This document shows, piece by piece, positions 11,301-22,241 of a stretch of DNA of 64,000 nucleotides. A model generated the notes under the pieces. That model was not told the origin of the DNA. It saw only the letters and a list, made by a program, of their open reading frames with translations, and ran no database searches. The position numbers and the translations under genes were made by a program. The first letter of the stretch is position 1; each line of letters starts with the position of its first letter. Source of the DNA: Siphonodentalium dalli (taxonomy: Eukaryota > Mollusca > Scaphopoda > Gadilida > Siphonodentaliidae); contig CP136061.1 of NCBI GenBank assembly GCA_032622095.1, positions 620,001 through 684,000 of the forward strand. The letters run 5' to 3'.

Positions 11301-11786
11301 GTAAGTAATCTTGTCTGTTGTGTATGCATGAAAAACCTATATTAAATACAGCATGAATTTATGTAAATGGAAGATTGGATATCATTATGGTAATTGCTTA
11401 CTGGCGGTCGATTGATTCTGTGTGAGTTACTTAGTTGCGTAGCATAATGTACTTTCTGCACCATAGACCAACACAACTGATAATGCGAGTAAGAACCGAT
11501 GATAAAACTTCTCCAACCAACCATTGTTTGTTTAATGTGAGTAAGAACCGATGTTAAAACTTATCCAACCAACCATTGGTTGTTTTGATGATGTTACCAT
11601 AAAACATTGTATATTTTAGTACACTTATATATCATCTGGTATGTAGAAGAGTGGGTCTGGGATATGCAGATTTGTATCTTTGATCATAAGAGGTCAGTGC
11701 ACACAAGAGTTACTTTATGTAGTACTTTATATGTCACCAAGCTGGAAAAGATGATTGTAGTCTCCATTATCCATATTTTATTCCAG

Positions 11787-11921
11787 GAAAAAATGTGAAT
11801 ATTGGTTGTCAAAGAATCCCTGAGAACTCATGTAAGGTTGGACTTACTTGCGTCATTGCAAGTAATACCTGTACGTGTGATGACAGTAACCTATACTGGA
11901 CTGGATCAGCTTGTGCATCTA
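11787..11921 (+). CDS. EGF/EB-like cysteine-rich module exon 4
   Basis: Internal exon of 135 bp, acceptor TATTCCAG ending at 11786, donor GTGAGTTC from 11922, phase 1 both sides. Cys spacing is C-x7-C-x5-C-x6-C-x-C-x11-C; the last loop has LYWTGSAC. Exon 6 has identical spacing and a similar G-L-T/I-C core, so exons 4 and 6 are the closest pair. An ATG-initiated frame from 11795 runs on past the donor, but the consensus donor and family match favour the exon reading. Confidence 0.84.
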
Positions 11922-12189
11922 GTGAGTTCCTGATTCATTATCACATTCAGACAGGCTGCATTTACCTGGGGTATACTGGATTGTCTATCTATCTGTACAT
12001 GTATTTAGCCGTTCTATCTTACTGTCTGGGCATACATCTCTTCCATGGGTTAACAGATCTGAATGAAATTTGGTATGGAGGTTCCACATGGGCTTGAAAT
12101 GTGCTTCGCTGCCCCCAATACCTGTATGCGTCGTCCCTATATACATGCCTGTTTTGCATCATGGTAACATACAAGAGACAAGGGAACAA

Positions 12190-12570
12190 TATAATTTCTT
12201 CTAATAATTTCTCTATGGGTGAATATATCCACCCATTTTTGCCATGGTAATTCCTTGTCGACTTAGAATTTGCCAATTATTTTGGTTTCCGATGATAACT
12301 TTAGTTTTTGTAATCTGATTGTTTTTTAATTTGGTTTGTTTATGAAGCACTTGAAGATACAGGTCAAGTTCGAATTTGGGTTTGATCCGCCCACTTTTGC
12401 AGGAGTTATGGTCCTTGTCGACTTAAAATTTGCTGATTATTTTCGTTTCCTGATGATAACTTTACTTTTAGTTATCTGATTGTTTTTAAATTCAACTGAA
12501 TCTCTTGATATTTGGAAAGTGGTTCAAATTTCAGAAGACAAAGGCCAAGTTCGAATTTGGTCATTAGTTT
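12190..12570. repeat. Fragment of the ~165-bp GATGATAACTTTAG repeat family
   Basis: GGTTTCCGATGATAACTTTAG and CAGGTCAAGTTCGAATTTGG recur at about 12285-12375 and 12445-12560, matching the tandem repeat at 1-930. The foldback element at 12571 starts within or at the edge of this fragment. Confidence 0.75.
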
Positions 12571-12729
12571 GGGAGCCAGGAGGGTTTTAATTACACTATC
12601 GCGCAAGGAAGGTTTGATGCTCTTGATTTGTTGGCGGTGATAGATCATTACGGAAAACTAATTTCTTAAGTTGCGCATTCCTGGCGTTTAGGGGCCAGAT
12701 GGCCCTCCAAAACCCCAAAAATGACTTTT

Positions 12730-13345
12730 AATTACACTATCGCGCAAGTCCACCATCTTTACATTGAATACTCTACTATGTTCACTGATCATAGAAACAT
12801 AACTTAAGAACGGAAATTTCCTGGCGTTTTCAAATAAGAAGGGGTCTTCTAGGGGGACCCAAAAATGTCAAAATTTCACTTTTAATTACACAATCGCGCA
12901 AGTCCACCATTTTTTCCTGAAATGGTCTACTGTATTCACTGATAATAAAAAACGCAACTTAAGAACGCAAATTTTCTGGCGTTTTCAAATAAGAAGGGGT
13001 CTTCTAGCGGAAGGGGGGGGGACAAAAATGTCAAAATTTCACTTTTAATTACACATGCAATCGTGCAAGTCCACCATTTTTTCCTGGAGTAGTCTCCTGT
13101 ATTCACTGATCATAAAAAACAACTTAAGAACGGAAATTTCCTGGCATTTTCATATAAGAAGGGGTCTTCTAGGGGGACCCAAAAATTTTAAAATTTAACT
13201 TTTAATTACACAATCGCGCAAGTCCACCATTTTTACCTGGAATAGTCTATTATGTCCACTGATCATAAACACACAACTTAAGAAAGCAAATTCCCTGGCG
13301 TTTTCAAATAAGAAGAGGTCCATATATAGGTGGTACAAAAAACTC
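12730..13345. repeat. FB1 left subterminal array (~153-167 bp units)
   Basis: CGCGCAAGTCCACCAT recurs at 12741, 12895, 13062 (as CGTGC) and 13215. Each unit also has CTTAAGAACGGAAATTTCCT, GGCGTTTTCAAATAAGAAG and GGTCTTCTAGGGGGACCC. The inverse array is at about 17600-18370. Confidence 0.85.
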
Positions 13346-13587
13346 ACATATATGTAGTTCTTTGTGTGATAATATATTGTCATTTAGTAACTCAAGCTTA
13401 AAACATGGCATACAGAAGTGAAACATATACCTGTTTAAAAATTAAAAATTAAATTAAACACTTTGAACACTAAAGCTTCTTGGAACAATTACGTTTATTA
13501 TTAATTGTCGAGATCATAGAACATAAACACGGAAAGATTCATTAAGCTATTGAGCTCGGCATCTATTGACAATGAATGTATATAGAT

Positions 13588-14850
13588 CTATGGGTCCATT
13601 TGGTAATCCGTGTCGGATTCATCAGCACAACCAGTTACACGTTCATCGTCCGTATCATCGTTGTCACATTCCGGTTGTTCTGGGATAACTGACTTTGGCA
13701 AATGCGGCCCATCGAACCAGATGATCCAATACGACCCATCAGCAAGTTCCCATTCACTGCCAGGATCATTGGGCAGACTGTTATCACCACAGCATGCCAC
13801 ATATTAACCACATACTTAGCCCTGTAAATTTTCTGAGGCACATCAGACTTGCAAGGCGGAATACTACTCCCTACAGTCCTTTCAGTTTTGATAACGGTCG
13901 GTTTTCATCCTTCGGCCCAAAAGTTTTCTCAAAACTTTGAATCTGTATTTGTTAATTGGGATGGGTTTGCATGCGGGCACCATATAACGTTAATCTATAC
14001 TCTTCAAGCATCTCGTACGTTTCGTCTGAAACAGATTCTGAGACTAAGTCTGCAAATGCTTCAGGATATCGATCGTCGCGATCTACAGAGAAGCAAAATG
14101 GCGTTTCTTGCCCTTCCGAGCAAAATCGGCCGTATAATAGCACCCGATGTAGACGTGAAATGCTGGCAGCGCATAACAGATGGTTTCTCCTATTTCCTCA
14201 GACACAGCTGAAACGTTCAAGTAGCGTCTGTTACCATGTCCAGTTGTGCCAACGTCCATCCAGATAACAGATTTAAATGTATGTATGTGATGCAATAGAA
14301 TTACGAGTAAATCTGTGTCCGCAGCTCGTACTACGATGTTACCAACGGGTATTTCATGACCAATATCCACCATGTGTAGACAAACCCTTGTGTCTGCCTC
14401 AGGATGATCACAATACAGACTTTCATGGTCTGCTTCTCGACACTGCCATCGACAACAACAAACTTCACACACTCTTCGTCAAAGCCAAGGTACACTTCCC
14501 TGTCGACCAAGACATGTGTGTGGTGTGAAGAAGACCAATATTTGGCAAAAAATCGAGGCAGCTGCTTTTTGAAAGATGTAGATTTCAATGCTTTAGACGC
14601 ATATTTAGGGATCAACTGCTCAGGACCGGTTATCATGTATGTGACCTGCTCAGCACCTCTGCATTCTCGTTCACAGTCATGGGTGGAAGTTCCACGTAGC
14701 CTATGCATGTGTCGAACACCACGTCCATTCGCTTGGACGTTAGGTTTAATATCTCGATGTCAATGGGGATTGAAGAAGGAATTCTATGTCATCTTCACGT
14801 TTAGTTGCAAGGGTTGCTAGTCTTCCCAGCATAACCCTCGTGTGGCGGAG
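13588..14850 (-). pseudogene. Broken FEN1/XPG-like PIN-nuclease-type gene, left arm of FB1
   Basis: The minus strand carries pieces of one protein in several frames. In order from the N-terminal side: a segment with GPEQLIP and KSTSFKKQLPRF (about 14640-14540), VKFVVVDGSVEKQ, then PEADTRVCLHM near 14400, VVRAADTDLLV near 14330, WMDVGTTG, and LPAFHVYIGCYYTADFARKG near 14110-14150. The C-terminus is acidic and ends in a stop at 13588. E-A-D-T, A-D-T-D-x-L-V and G-C-D-Y are arranged like the metal-binding residues of FEN1/XPG PIN nucleases (known family logic). Here the D of GCDY is Tyr, and frameshifts interrupt the frame, so this copy is dead. I know similar proteins as a multicopy, probably transposon-borne family in marine invertebrates; the nuclease role is inference. 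Confidence 0.7.
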
Positions 14851-14852
14851 CT

Positions 14853-15248
14853 CTTTAACAACAATTTTACGCGCCCTTGTTTGAGAAGGTTTTCAGTTTA
14901 TTTCTGGAGATCGGCCTCTCAAAGCGATCTGGATTATCCGTACATTCCTTCACTAAATCGTGCTGGAGTGTGACAAAGGGAAGTAGAGCCGCACTTATCA
15001 GCGCTGCATTTGAACTATGTGGACTACATACAACTATATGATGTCCGAGCTGAACTGACTGACAATAGGATTGATCGTGACAATGGTGACCCCAACAAGC
15101 TTCTCATCTGTATACAGGCTAACGCATATCCATTTACTCTGGAAACAGACACCCTCTTGAACGTACAGGCCAATGTGCCAGTACTGAAATTAGCGATTCC
15201 TTATAAACAAAAAAGAAAGTTGGCAAACAGAAGCACGACGATTTAACG
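14853..15248. other. FB1 central spacer
   Basis: This is the non-palindromic middle of FB1. A 78-codon + strand frame (15010-15246) runs up to the start of the right-arm gene copy and may be an N-terminal part of it, but it has no counterpart on the left arm and no recognised motif. Confidence 0.4.
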
Positions 15249-17367
15249 ATGATAAAGAGCTCCGCTGCACGAGGGATATGCTGGGGGAAAATAGCAATCA
15301 TTGCAACTAAGCGTGAAGTTGACATAGAATTCCTTCTTCAATTCCCATTGACATCGGTACCACTCTCTATCTACAAGACTGACGGTACAATGGCTCACAC
15401 GGACAAGAGTTCATTATTCCAATTGCTCGAGGGGAGGGTCATTGACGATGGGACTCCAGAATTCGTAGATGCTCACATCGTCATTCCTGCTGCAAGGCTT
15501 ACCGTCGGCTTTACCCCCGACAGATGGTTGACTCTCTCGTGTCGTGCTTCACATACTTTTAAACCTAAAGTCCAAACGATCGAATCGACGTGGTGTTCGA
15601 CACATATGTGGAACCTTCCACCAAGGACTGTGAACGAGAACGCGAAGGTGCTGAGAAGGTCACATACGTGATAACCGGTCCTGAGCAGTTGATCCCTAAA
15701 GATGTGTCTAAAGCATTGAAATCTACATCTTTCAAGAAACAGCTGCCTCGATATTTTGCCAAAGATTGTTCTTCTTCACACCACACACATGTCTTTGTCG
15801 ACAGGGAATACACCTTGGCTTTGACGAAGAGTATGTGGAGTTTATTGTTGTCGATGGCAATGTCGAGAAGCAGACCGTGGAAAGTCTGTATTGTGATCCT
15901 CCGGAGGCAGACACAATGTTTGCCTACAAATGGTGGATGTTGATCATGAAATACCAGTTGGTAACATCGTAGTACGCGCTGCGGACACAGATATACTCGT
16001 ATTTTTCTATTGCATCACATACATACAGTTAAATCTATTATCTGGATGGATGTTGGTACAACTGGATATGGTAGCAGACGCTACGTCAACGATTCAGCTG
16101 TGTCTGAGGAAATAGGAGAAACCATCTGTTCTGCGCTGCCAGCATTTCACGCCTACAGCGGGTGCGATTATACGGCCGCTTTTGCTCAGAAGGGAAATAA
16201 ACGCCCTTTTGCTCTTGATCCCGACGATCGATAGTCTGAAGCATTTGCAGACTTGGCCTCATGATCTGTTTCAGAAAAAACGTACGAGGCGCCTGAAGAG
16301 TATACATGTATATGCTATATGGTGCCTGCAAACCCATCCCAATTAACGAATACAGATTCAAGGTGTTCGAGAAAGCTTTTGGGCCTAATAATGAAAACCG
16401 ACCGTTATCAAAGCTGAAAGGACTGGACGGTAGTAGTATTCCGCCTTGCAATTCTGTTTTGCATCAGAAAATTGACAGGGCTATTTATCTGGTTCGACGG
16501 GCCACAGATGCCAGAGTCAGTAATCCCATGGCGAACAACCGGAATGTGACAATGATGATACGGACGATGAACGTGTACCTGGTTGCAGTGTTCGCGCTGT
16601 CGGTAGCCAAATTAGCCAATGGCTAATATTATTCGAATTTGGCTAATAAAAATTTCATTTGGCTAAACTTTTTTTAACCCCAAATGGAGACGGAAAGCAT
16701 GGAGTCGTAAAGCTAATTAATAAAAGCGCTGAATAGATCGAAGTTATGTGACGAAAGTATTTCGTACTTATGTTAATACGCTGTCGATGACATTTAACCA
16801 GCCTAATCGTCAAAACGCTTAAGCTGTATACTGGTTATGTAACTGATTAAGCCGTCTGTAAGATAAAATACCTAAATGCTTTGTTCAGAAGAGCAGTTCT
16901 TAATCAATGGTTGCGTAATCTGCATCCCGTTTAATAAACTGGCTTCTCGTCATAAAAGTGTCAACGACATAGAGTTATTACAATTAATTAGCTTAGCGAA
17001 TTTATGCGGGCTTTTGCGATGTGAAATCCCGCCATATTCTATAGTAATGTTTTATGAATTGATCTGCTTGTGTGATATTCATGTAATACATACATATGTT
17101 CGTATAATATTGTTTTTAAAGTTGTTTTTGTGTTGTTTTAATTATGTTTTTATACTGAATAACAAATAAAGTTTAAAGCGAATATTTTAGTCATTAATTG
17201 TGAACCGCCCAGAAAATGAGGATTTAATTTGGCCAAAAAACATTTGGCTAAAGTTTTTCTCATTTGGCTAATAAAATTTTCATTTGGCTAAAATATTTTT
17301 CGGTCCAGCGCGAACACTGCCTGGTTGTGCTGATGACTCCGACACTGATGACGAAATTGACCCATAA
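15249..17367 (+). pseudogene. Broken FEN1/XPG-like PIN-nuclease-type gene, right arm of FB1
   Basis: This is the better copy of the gene. Segments in three frames follow each other: GKIAIIATKREVDI and LTSVPLS-KTDGTMAHTDKSS (from 15249), a FDTYVEPSTKD and GPEQLIP part (from 15590), EADT near 15904, RAADTDILV near 15979-16000, WMDVGTTGYG, ALPAFHAYSGCDYTAAFAQKG at about 16136-16195, then a C-terminal part from about 16306. A hAT splits the last codons (16586-17319) and the acidic tail ends in TAA at 17365-17367. The GCDY acid is intact here. Several frameshifts make it non-functional. Metal-binding motifs fit a FEN1/XPG-type PIN fold; the biological role in the element is unknown. Confidence 0.72.
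16586..17319. mobile_element. Non-autonomous hAT-like element (hAT-3), 734 bp, nested in FB1
   Basis: Ends CAGTGTTCGCGCTG and CAGCGCGAACACTG are perfect inverses. The target duplication CCTGGTTG is exact at 16578-16585 and 17320-17327, and the left FB1 arm shows the empty site. Clusters of TTTGGCTAA / TTAGCCAA near both ends look like transposase-binding repeats. A 97-codon open frame at 16876 has no recognisable homology. Confidence 0.93.
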
Positions 17368-17599
17368 ATATACATTCATTGTCAATAGATGCCGAGCTCA
17401 TTGCTTAATGAAGCTTTCCGTGTTTATGTTCTAAGATATTGACAATTAATACCAAGCGCAATAATTCCACAAAGCTTTAGTGTTCAAGGTGATTAATGTT
17501 TTTTTTTATTTTGAAACAAGAATTCTGAATGCCATGTTTTAATCTTGATTTACTACATGCTTATATATTGTCACACAAAGAACTACATATATGGCTGTT

Positions 17600-18370
17600 G
17601 TACCACGCATGGACCTCATCTTATTTGAAAACGCCAGGAAATTTCCGTTCTTAAGTTGTGTTTTTATGATCAGTGAATACAGGAGACTATTCCAGGAAAA
17701 AATGGTGGACTTGCGCGATTGTGTAATTAAAAGTGAAATTTTGACATTTTTGGTCTTAAGTTGTGTTTTTATGATCTTAAGTTGTGTTTTTATGATCAGG
17801 AAATTTGCTTTCTTAAGTTGTGCTTTTATGATCAGTGAATACAGTAGACTATTCCAGGAAAAAATGCGCGATTGTGTAATTAAAAGTGAAATTTTGACAT
17901 TTTTTGGTCCCCATAGAAGACCCCTTCTTATTTGAAAACGCCAGGAAATTTGCATTCTTATAAAGTTGTGTTTTTATGATCAGTGAATACAGTAGACTAT
18001 TCCTGAAAAAAATGGTGGACTTGCACGATTGTGTAATTAAAAGTGAAATTTTGACATTTTTGGTCCCCCTAGAGGACCCCTTCTTATTTGAAAACGCCAG
18101 GAAATTTGCGTTCTTATAAAGTTGTGTTTTTATGATCAGTGAATACAGTATACCATTTCATGAAAAAATGGTGGACTTGCGCGATTGTGTAATTAAAAGT
18201 GAAATTTTGACATTTTTGGGTCCCCCTAGAAGACCCCTTCTTATTTGAAAACGCCAGGAAATTTCCGTTCTTAAGTTATGTTTTTATGATCAGTGAACAT
18301 AGTAGAGTATTCAATGTAAAGATGGTGGACTTGCGCGATAGTGTAATCAAAAGTCATTTTTGGGGTTTTG
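17600..18370. repeat. FB1 right subterminal array (inverse of left array)
   Basis: About five units with ACGCCAGGAAATTTCCGTTC, ATGGTGGACTTGCGCGATTG and AAAGTGAAATTTTGACATTT, spaced about 150-160 bp, in inverse orientation to 12730-13345. One unit is internally shortened near 17760. Confidence 0.85.
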
Positions 18371-18546
18371 GAGGGCCATCTGGCCCCTAAACGCCAGGAA
18401 TGCGCAACTTAAGATATTAGTTTTCCGTAATGATCTATCACAGCCAACAAATCGAGAGCATCAAACCTTCCTTGCGCGATAGTGTAATTAAAACCCCCCT
18501 GGCTCCCTAACTACATGGTCTGATGAATTTTGACAGAACTATAAAA

Positions 18547-18735
18547 AGCTATCCTTACTAAAAACCACCTTGGAGGCCTTTTATTATATTTTGGTTGTTT
18601 GCTTAGAGAGATCAATGTAAATGGGGTGTAAGCTATCCTTACTAAAGAGCCACCTTTTCGGGGGGACACATTGTCGCCAACCTTTTATTATATATTGTTT
18701 GTTTGCTTACAGAGATCAATGTAAATGTGGTGTGT
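18547..18735 (+). repeat. Duplicated exon-5 acceptor region (decoy acceptor)
   Basis: AGCTATCCTTACTAAA starts at 18547 and 18631. Each copy continues with CCTTTTATTATAT, a pyrimidine-poor TTTGCTTAGAG or TTTGCTTACAG acceptor, and AGATCAATGTAAATG. In the first copy the reading runs into TAA within about eight codons; the second copy is the true start of exon 5. Confidence 0.8.
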
Positions 18736-18850
18736 AACTCACCAACTGCAGCCCCAGAGAATCCCTGTCAGGGGGCTATGACATGTGAGAGTAATCGATG
18801 TACCTGTAGTAACACTGACTATTGGACTGCAGGATCAGAGTGCTCCACGC
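18713..18850 (+). CDS. EGF/EB-like cysteine-rich module exon 5
   Basis: Internal exon of 138 bp, acceptor GCTTACAG ending at 18712, donor GTGAGTAG from 18851, phase 1 both sides. Cys spacing is C-x10-C-x5-C-x4-C-x-C-x11-C with DYWTAGSEC at the end. It has the longest Cys1-Cys2 loop of the six (Pro- and Ala-containing). A decoy acceptor and a truncated copy of its first codons lie about 100 bp upstream. The next exon in this gene visible here is 37.4 kb away. Confidence 0.82.
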
Positions 18851-19544
18851 GTGAGTAGCCGTGATAACCATAATTAAATATGTCTCATCCGAGTCAGGGA
18901 TTTCCAAACATCAAGTTACAACGTACAGCAACAAAGGTAGCTCATCAAAAGCTGCTTTAGTGATCAAAATTAGTTTATTTCCAATGAAATCTGCAACAAT
19001 ATACGTATAATATCATAGTTGTCAAAAAAGTCATCTTTAATGTTTTCATGACATTTTCCATAGAATGGAATGGATTATTACAACATCGTAAAAAATAGAT
19101 TCATTATGATATAATTACACCCCTTTCTCTCTTTCATTTTCCTTGATTCTGATTGGAAAAGTCCTAACAACGCCTCAGTTACTTGTTGCTTGAATTTATT
19201 GATAACGATGTAAGTGGCCGAGTCACCAGCATAAGAATTCGGGAAGGGTTAACATTCACGTGAGTTGAATGCCCCTGGGGTGAATTTACCTAGAGTGTTA
19301 TGGTGTGTCCTTTGTTACCGATCCTTTCTCGTTGAATTGAACCTCTTTTCTTGCACATTTGTTTTGTTGGCAAAATCAGCCAATAAAATTTCGTCCAATC
19401 TTTTGAACTGGATACTGGAAATCATGATTTTTTTACAACAGACAGATTTGAGATAGTTCTTTCTAATATGTTGAAGTTAATGTGCCGGAGCGTAATGGAC
19501 GATTTGCGACTAGAAGAGTTATTATCTCCTCTAACTAGTATGTA
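18851..19544. other. Start of the 37-kb intron, unassigned
   Basis: No repeat terminus, exon or RNA gene recognised. The sequence is AT-rich with short spurious frames. Confidence 0.4.
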
Positions 19545-19780
19545 CAGCTATGCTCTAATTAATCGACCCTCCTTAACGAGGTTGACATGCGGTATGACCG
19601 CGGTGTAATAACGCCTGACCGCGGTGTAATAACGCCTGACCGCGGTGTAATAACGCGGTCAGGCGGTCAGTTTTTTGGTACCGCGGTGATATCGACCGCG
19701 GTGTCATGTGGTAAGGCATTTCATGACCGCGATTGACTTCCGCCGTAACGAATTTCATGACCGCGATGTCTTATAATAAC
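19545..19780. repeat. Left terminus with CCGCGGT subterminal array
   Basis: After the 40-bp terminus come three copies of TGACCGCGGTGTAATAACGC at 21-bp spacing (about 19598-19660), then worn CCGCGGT and GACCGCGAT copies up to 19770. Clustered short motifs behind a terminus suggest transposase binding sites. Confidence 0.8.
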
Positions 19781-21092
19781 TTCTTGGTTGCACGCGGGCG
19801 GCGATAGAAAACTGAAGTTGCATACACCTAATCGTTATTTAACTATAATAAAATGACTTATCTGGTATATCTGTTGTTAGATTTGTTCTGCATGTGCCGT
19901 TAGGGTCGATCGGGTACTTTTTTCGGAAGTTCGGCACTGCCGAGGAGATTACGATTTTGCGTCGGCATTGTTTTTGTCGAGGGAGATTTCGAGGTAAGTG
20001 TCGACATTTCTTAACATGAATAAAAAATATTTATAATATTCCAAGTTGCCGGAGTTATTATTCCCGTTATCGAGTTAAATAGTAACCCAAATTCCATTAA
20101 AGTACTGTCAATACAGCAGTGCCAGGCAATAAACCCCCCCCCCCAATTGCTGGGTATCGGTACTACAAAGGAACCGAAAAAGCGGTACGAAACGTCTTGT
20201 ACCCTAATTACGCAGTTTACTGCATTAACCACGCTTCAGTTATTATATATGAGTGAAATTAAATAATTATGTGAAATAGCCCGACGAGACCAATTACAAC
20301 ATCTCATTGTTCACAAATTAACAACTACTATCCAACGTAGTGACCGCTAATCACCAATATTCAAACTGATAATCAGGTCAGACAGTGACCTCAATGACCT
20401 CTTATCAAAAGCCGACATAAAAAAAATCTGTAGACAGTAAACAAGTGTTGCGTCATGCACTGTCTCTACAGTTGAGTTCAAGATAATGTGGTATAACATC
20501 AAAATCACTTCCCCAAACGGAGATCTCGCGTAGAATTCTTGTATTTTATTAATTGGATAGGGATATTTACACTAGTAACAATTATTAACATTTTAATTGT
20601 TTTTATTTGTAATTAAACATTTCGTTCTTGTTTTGATGTGAACGGTCATGCACTCTTCCGAGTTGTAGGCTGTGACGTCATCGTGGCGAATGCCAAAACT
20701 CACCTGTGTCTAAGTTAGCCAGAATTCAGACCCCCAAAAACAGTTGTATATGGCGCATGCATATTTGATGGGAAATACTGGGTAAAAAAAACTTTAGTAG
20801 CGAAAGAATTATTGTGTGTTGGATTAATTAACCCCCAGACAGCCGATACCGCCGACAATTAATTCCTTATTCACACATCGGACTTGTCAGCATGCCGACG
20901 AAAATGAAACTTATCTGTGTCGAATGGTCATGTTAACCTCATTTTCAGGTGGATGGATTAATAATAACGCTCTTTATAAGTTTCATATATGAAAACACTC
21001 TTTATTAATTTCATATATGAAAACACTCTTTATATATTAATTTCATATATGAAAACACTCTTTATTAATTTCAATTAATTGTTTTTGTTTTT
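19781..21092. other. Intron 5, unassigned, with CTCTTTATT repeats
   Basis: No coding region recognised. At 20950-21070 a 33-38-bp unit (ACACTCTTTATTAATTTCAT) is repeated three times after one AACGCTCTTTATAA. A GAGGTAAGTG at 19988 resembles a donor but lacks an identifiable exon before it. Confidence 0.45.
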
Positions 21093-22241
21093 AGCTCAAC
21101 TTTACTTTGTAAAGTTTGAGCTATTGCCATGGCTTGGTATCCGTCGTGCGTGTGTGTGTGTGTGCGTGATTCGTCAACAATTTCCTTTAGCACGGGCTAC
21201 AGTTCGTACCTTTGGTCCGATTATTATGAAATTTGTCATGGATGTTGACATTGACATGTAGATGGGAACGAGTCATTTTGGGGTCATTCGGCCGAAAAAC
21301 ATGGCTGCCAGCGGCCATTTTGGATTTCAAAATTCAATCCATTAGCACGGGCTACAGGCCGTACTGTTTGTCTTATTGTCATGAAATTTGTCATGGATGT
21401 TAATATTGACATGTAGATGGGAACGAGTAATTTTGGGGTCATTCGGCCAAAAAACATGGCCGCCGGCAGCCATCTTAGATTTTACTCTTTGTATGACTAA
21501 ATTCTTTAGCACGGGCTACAGGTCGTACTTTTAGTCTGATCATCATAAAATTTGTCATGAATGTTAATAATGACATGTAGATGGGAACGAGTCATTTTGG
21601 GGTCATTCCAGCCAGCAGCCATCTTGGATTTTACTCTTTGTATGACTAAATCCTTTAGCACGGGCTACAGGTCATACCTTTAGTCTGATCATCATAAAAT
21701 TTGTCATGGCTGTTGAAATTGGAATGTAGATGAGAACGAGTCATTTTGGGGTCATTCAGACAAAAAACATGGCCGCCAGCGGCCATCTTGGATTTCAAAA
21801 TTTAATCCATTAGCATGGGCCACAGGTTGTACTGATCGTCTGATCATCATGAAATTTGTCATGGATGTTAATATTGACATGTAGATGGGAACGAGTAATT
21901 TTGGAGTCATTTGGCCAAAAAACATGGCTGCCAGCAGCCATCTTGGATTTTACTCTTTGTATGACTAAATTCTTTAGCATGGGCTACAGGTAATACCTTT
22001 AGTCTGATCGTCATAAAATTTGTCATGGATGTTAACGATGACATGTAGATGGGAACGACTCATTTTGGGGTCATTCGGCCAAAAACATGGCCACTAGCAG
22101 CCATCTTGGATTTTACTTTTTTCTTCATGTCTATAAACTAGTATTAGACATTCAACTTTCCACATTCCTAATCGCTCCATTGACTGTAATACATTAAATT
22201 ATTCCCTTTCCAAGTTGAGCTACAGTGTCATTGACACTTTC
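21093..22241 (+). repeat. Hairpin-headed repeat, AGCTCAAC family, copy C (complete)
   Basis: This compact copy shows the full design. The head AGCTCAACTTTACTTTGTAA folds with the following AGTTTGAGCT; a GTGTGCGTG tract follows; then about six 162-bp units with CATGGCCGCC and ATCTTGGATTT; then CAAGTTGAGCT and the terminal hairpin AGTGTCATTGACACT. T-runs flank the left end. No protein is encoded. Confidence 0.88.

Larger units (their letters stand above)
12571..18507. mobile_element. Foldback element FB1: 5.9-kb palindrome with broken nuclease genes
   Basis: The left end GGGAGCCAGG is the inverse of the right end CCTGGCTCCC, and similarity continues inward as an imperfect palindrome: AATTACACTATCGCGCAAGG, four to five ~155-bp subrepeats per side, an AT-rich stretch, then a degenerate gene copied in opposite orientation on each arm. 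The arms meet around 14850 and 15252, leaving a spacer of about 400 bp. The right arm is longer because a hAT (16586-17319) inserted there and because of extra subrepeats. Long inverted ends built of tandem subrepeats are the hallmark of foldback transposons. No target duplication was found. Confidence 0.8.

Noticed and set aside
12559-18519. Target duplication around FB1
   Set aside because: Flanks TCATTAGTTT and TAACTACATG do not match at any usual length.
19975-20005. Possible first exon ending in GAGGTAAGTG
   Set aside because: No coding frame, acceptor partner or promoter evidence around it.
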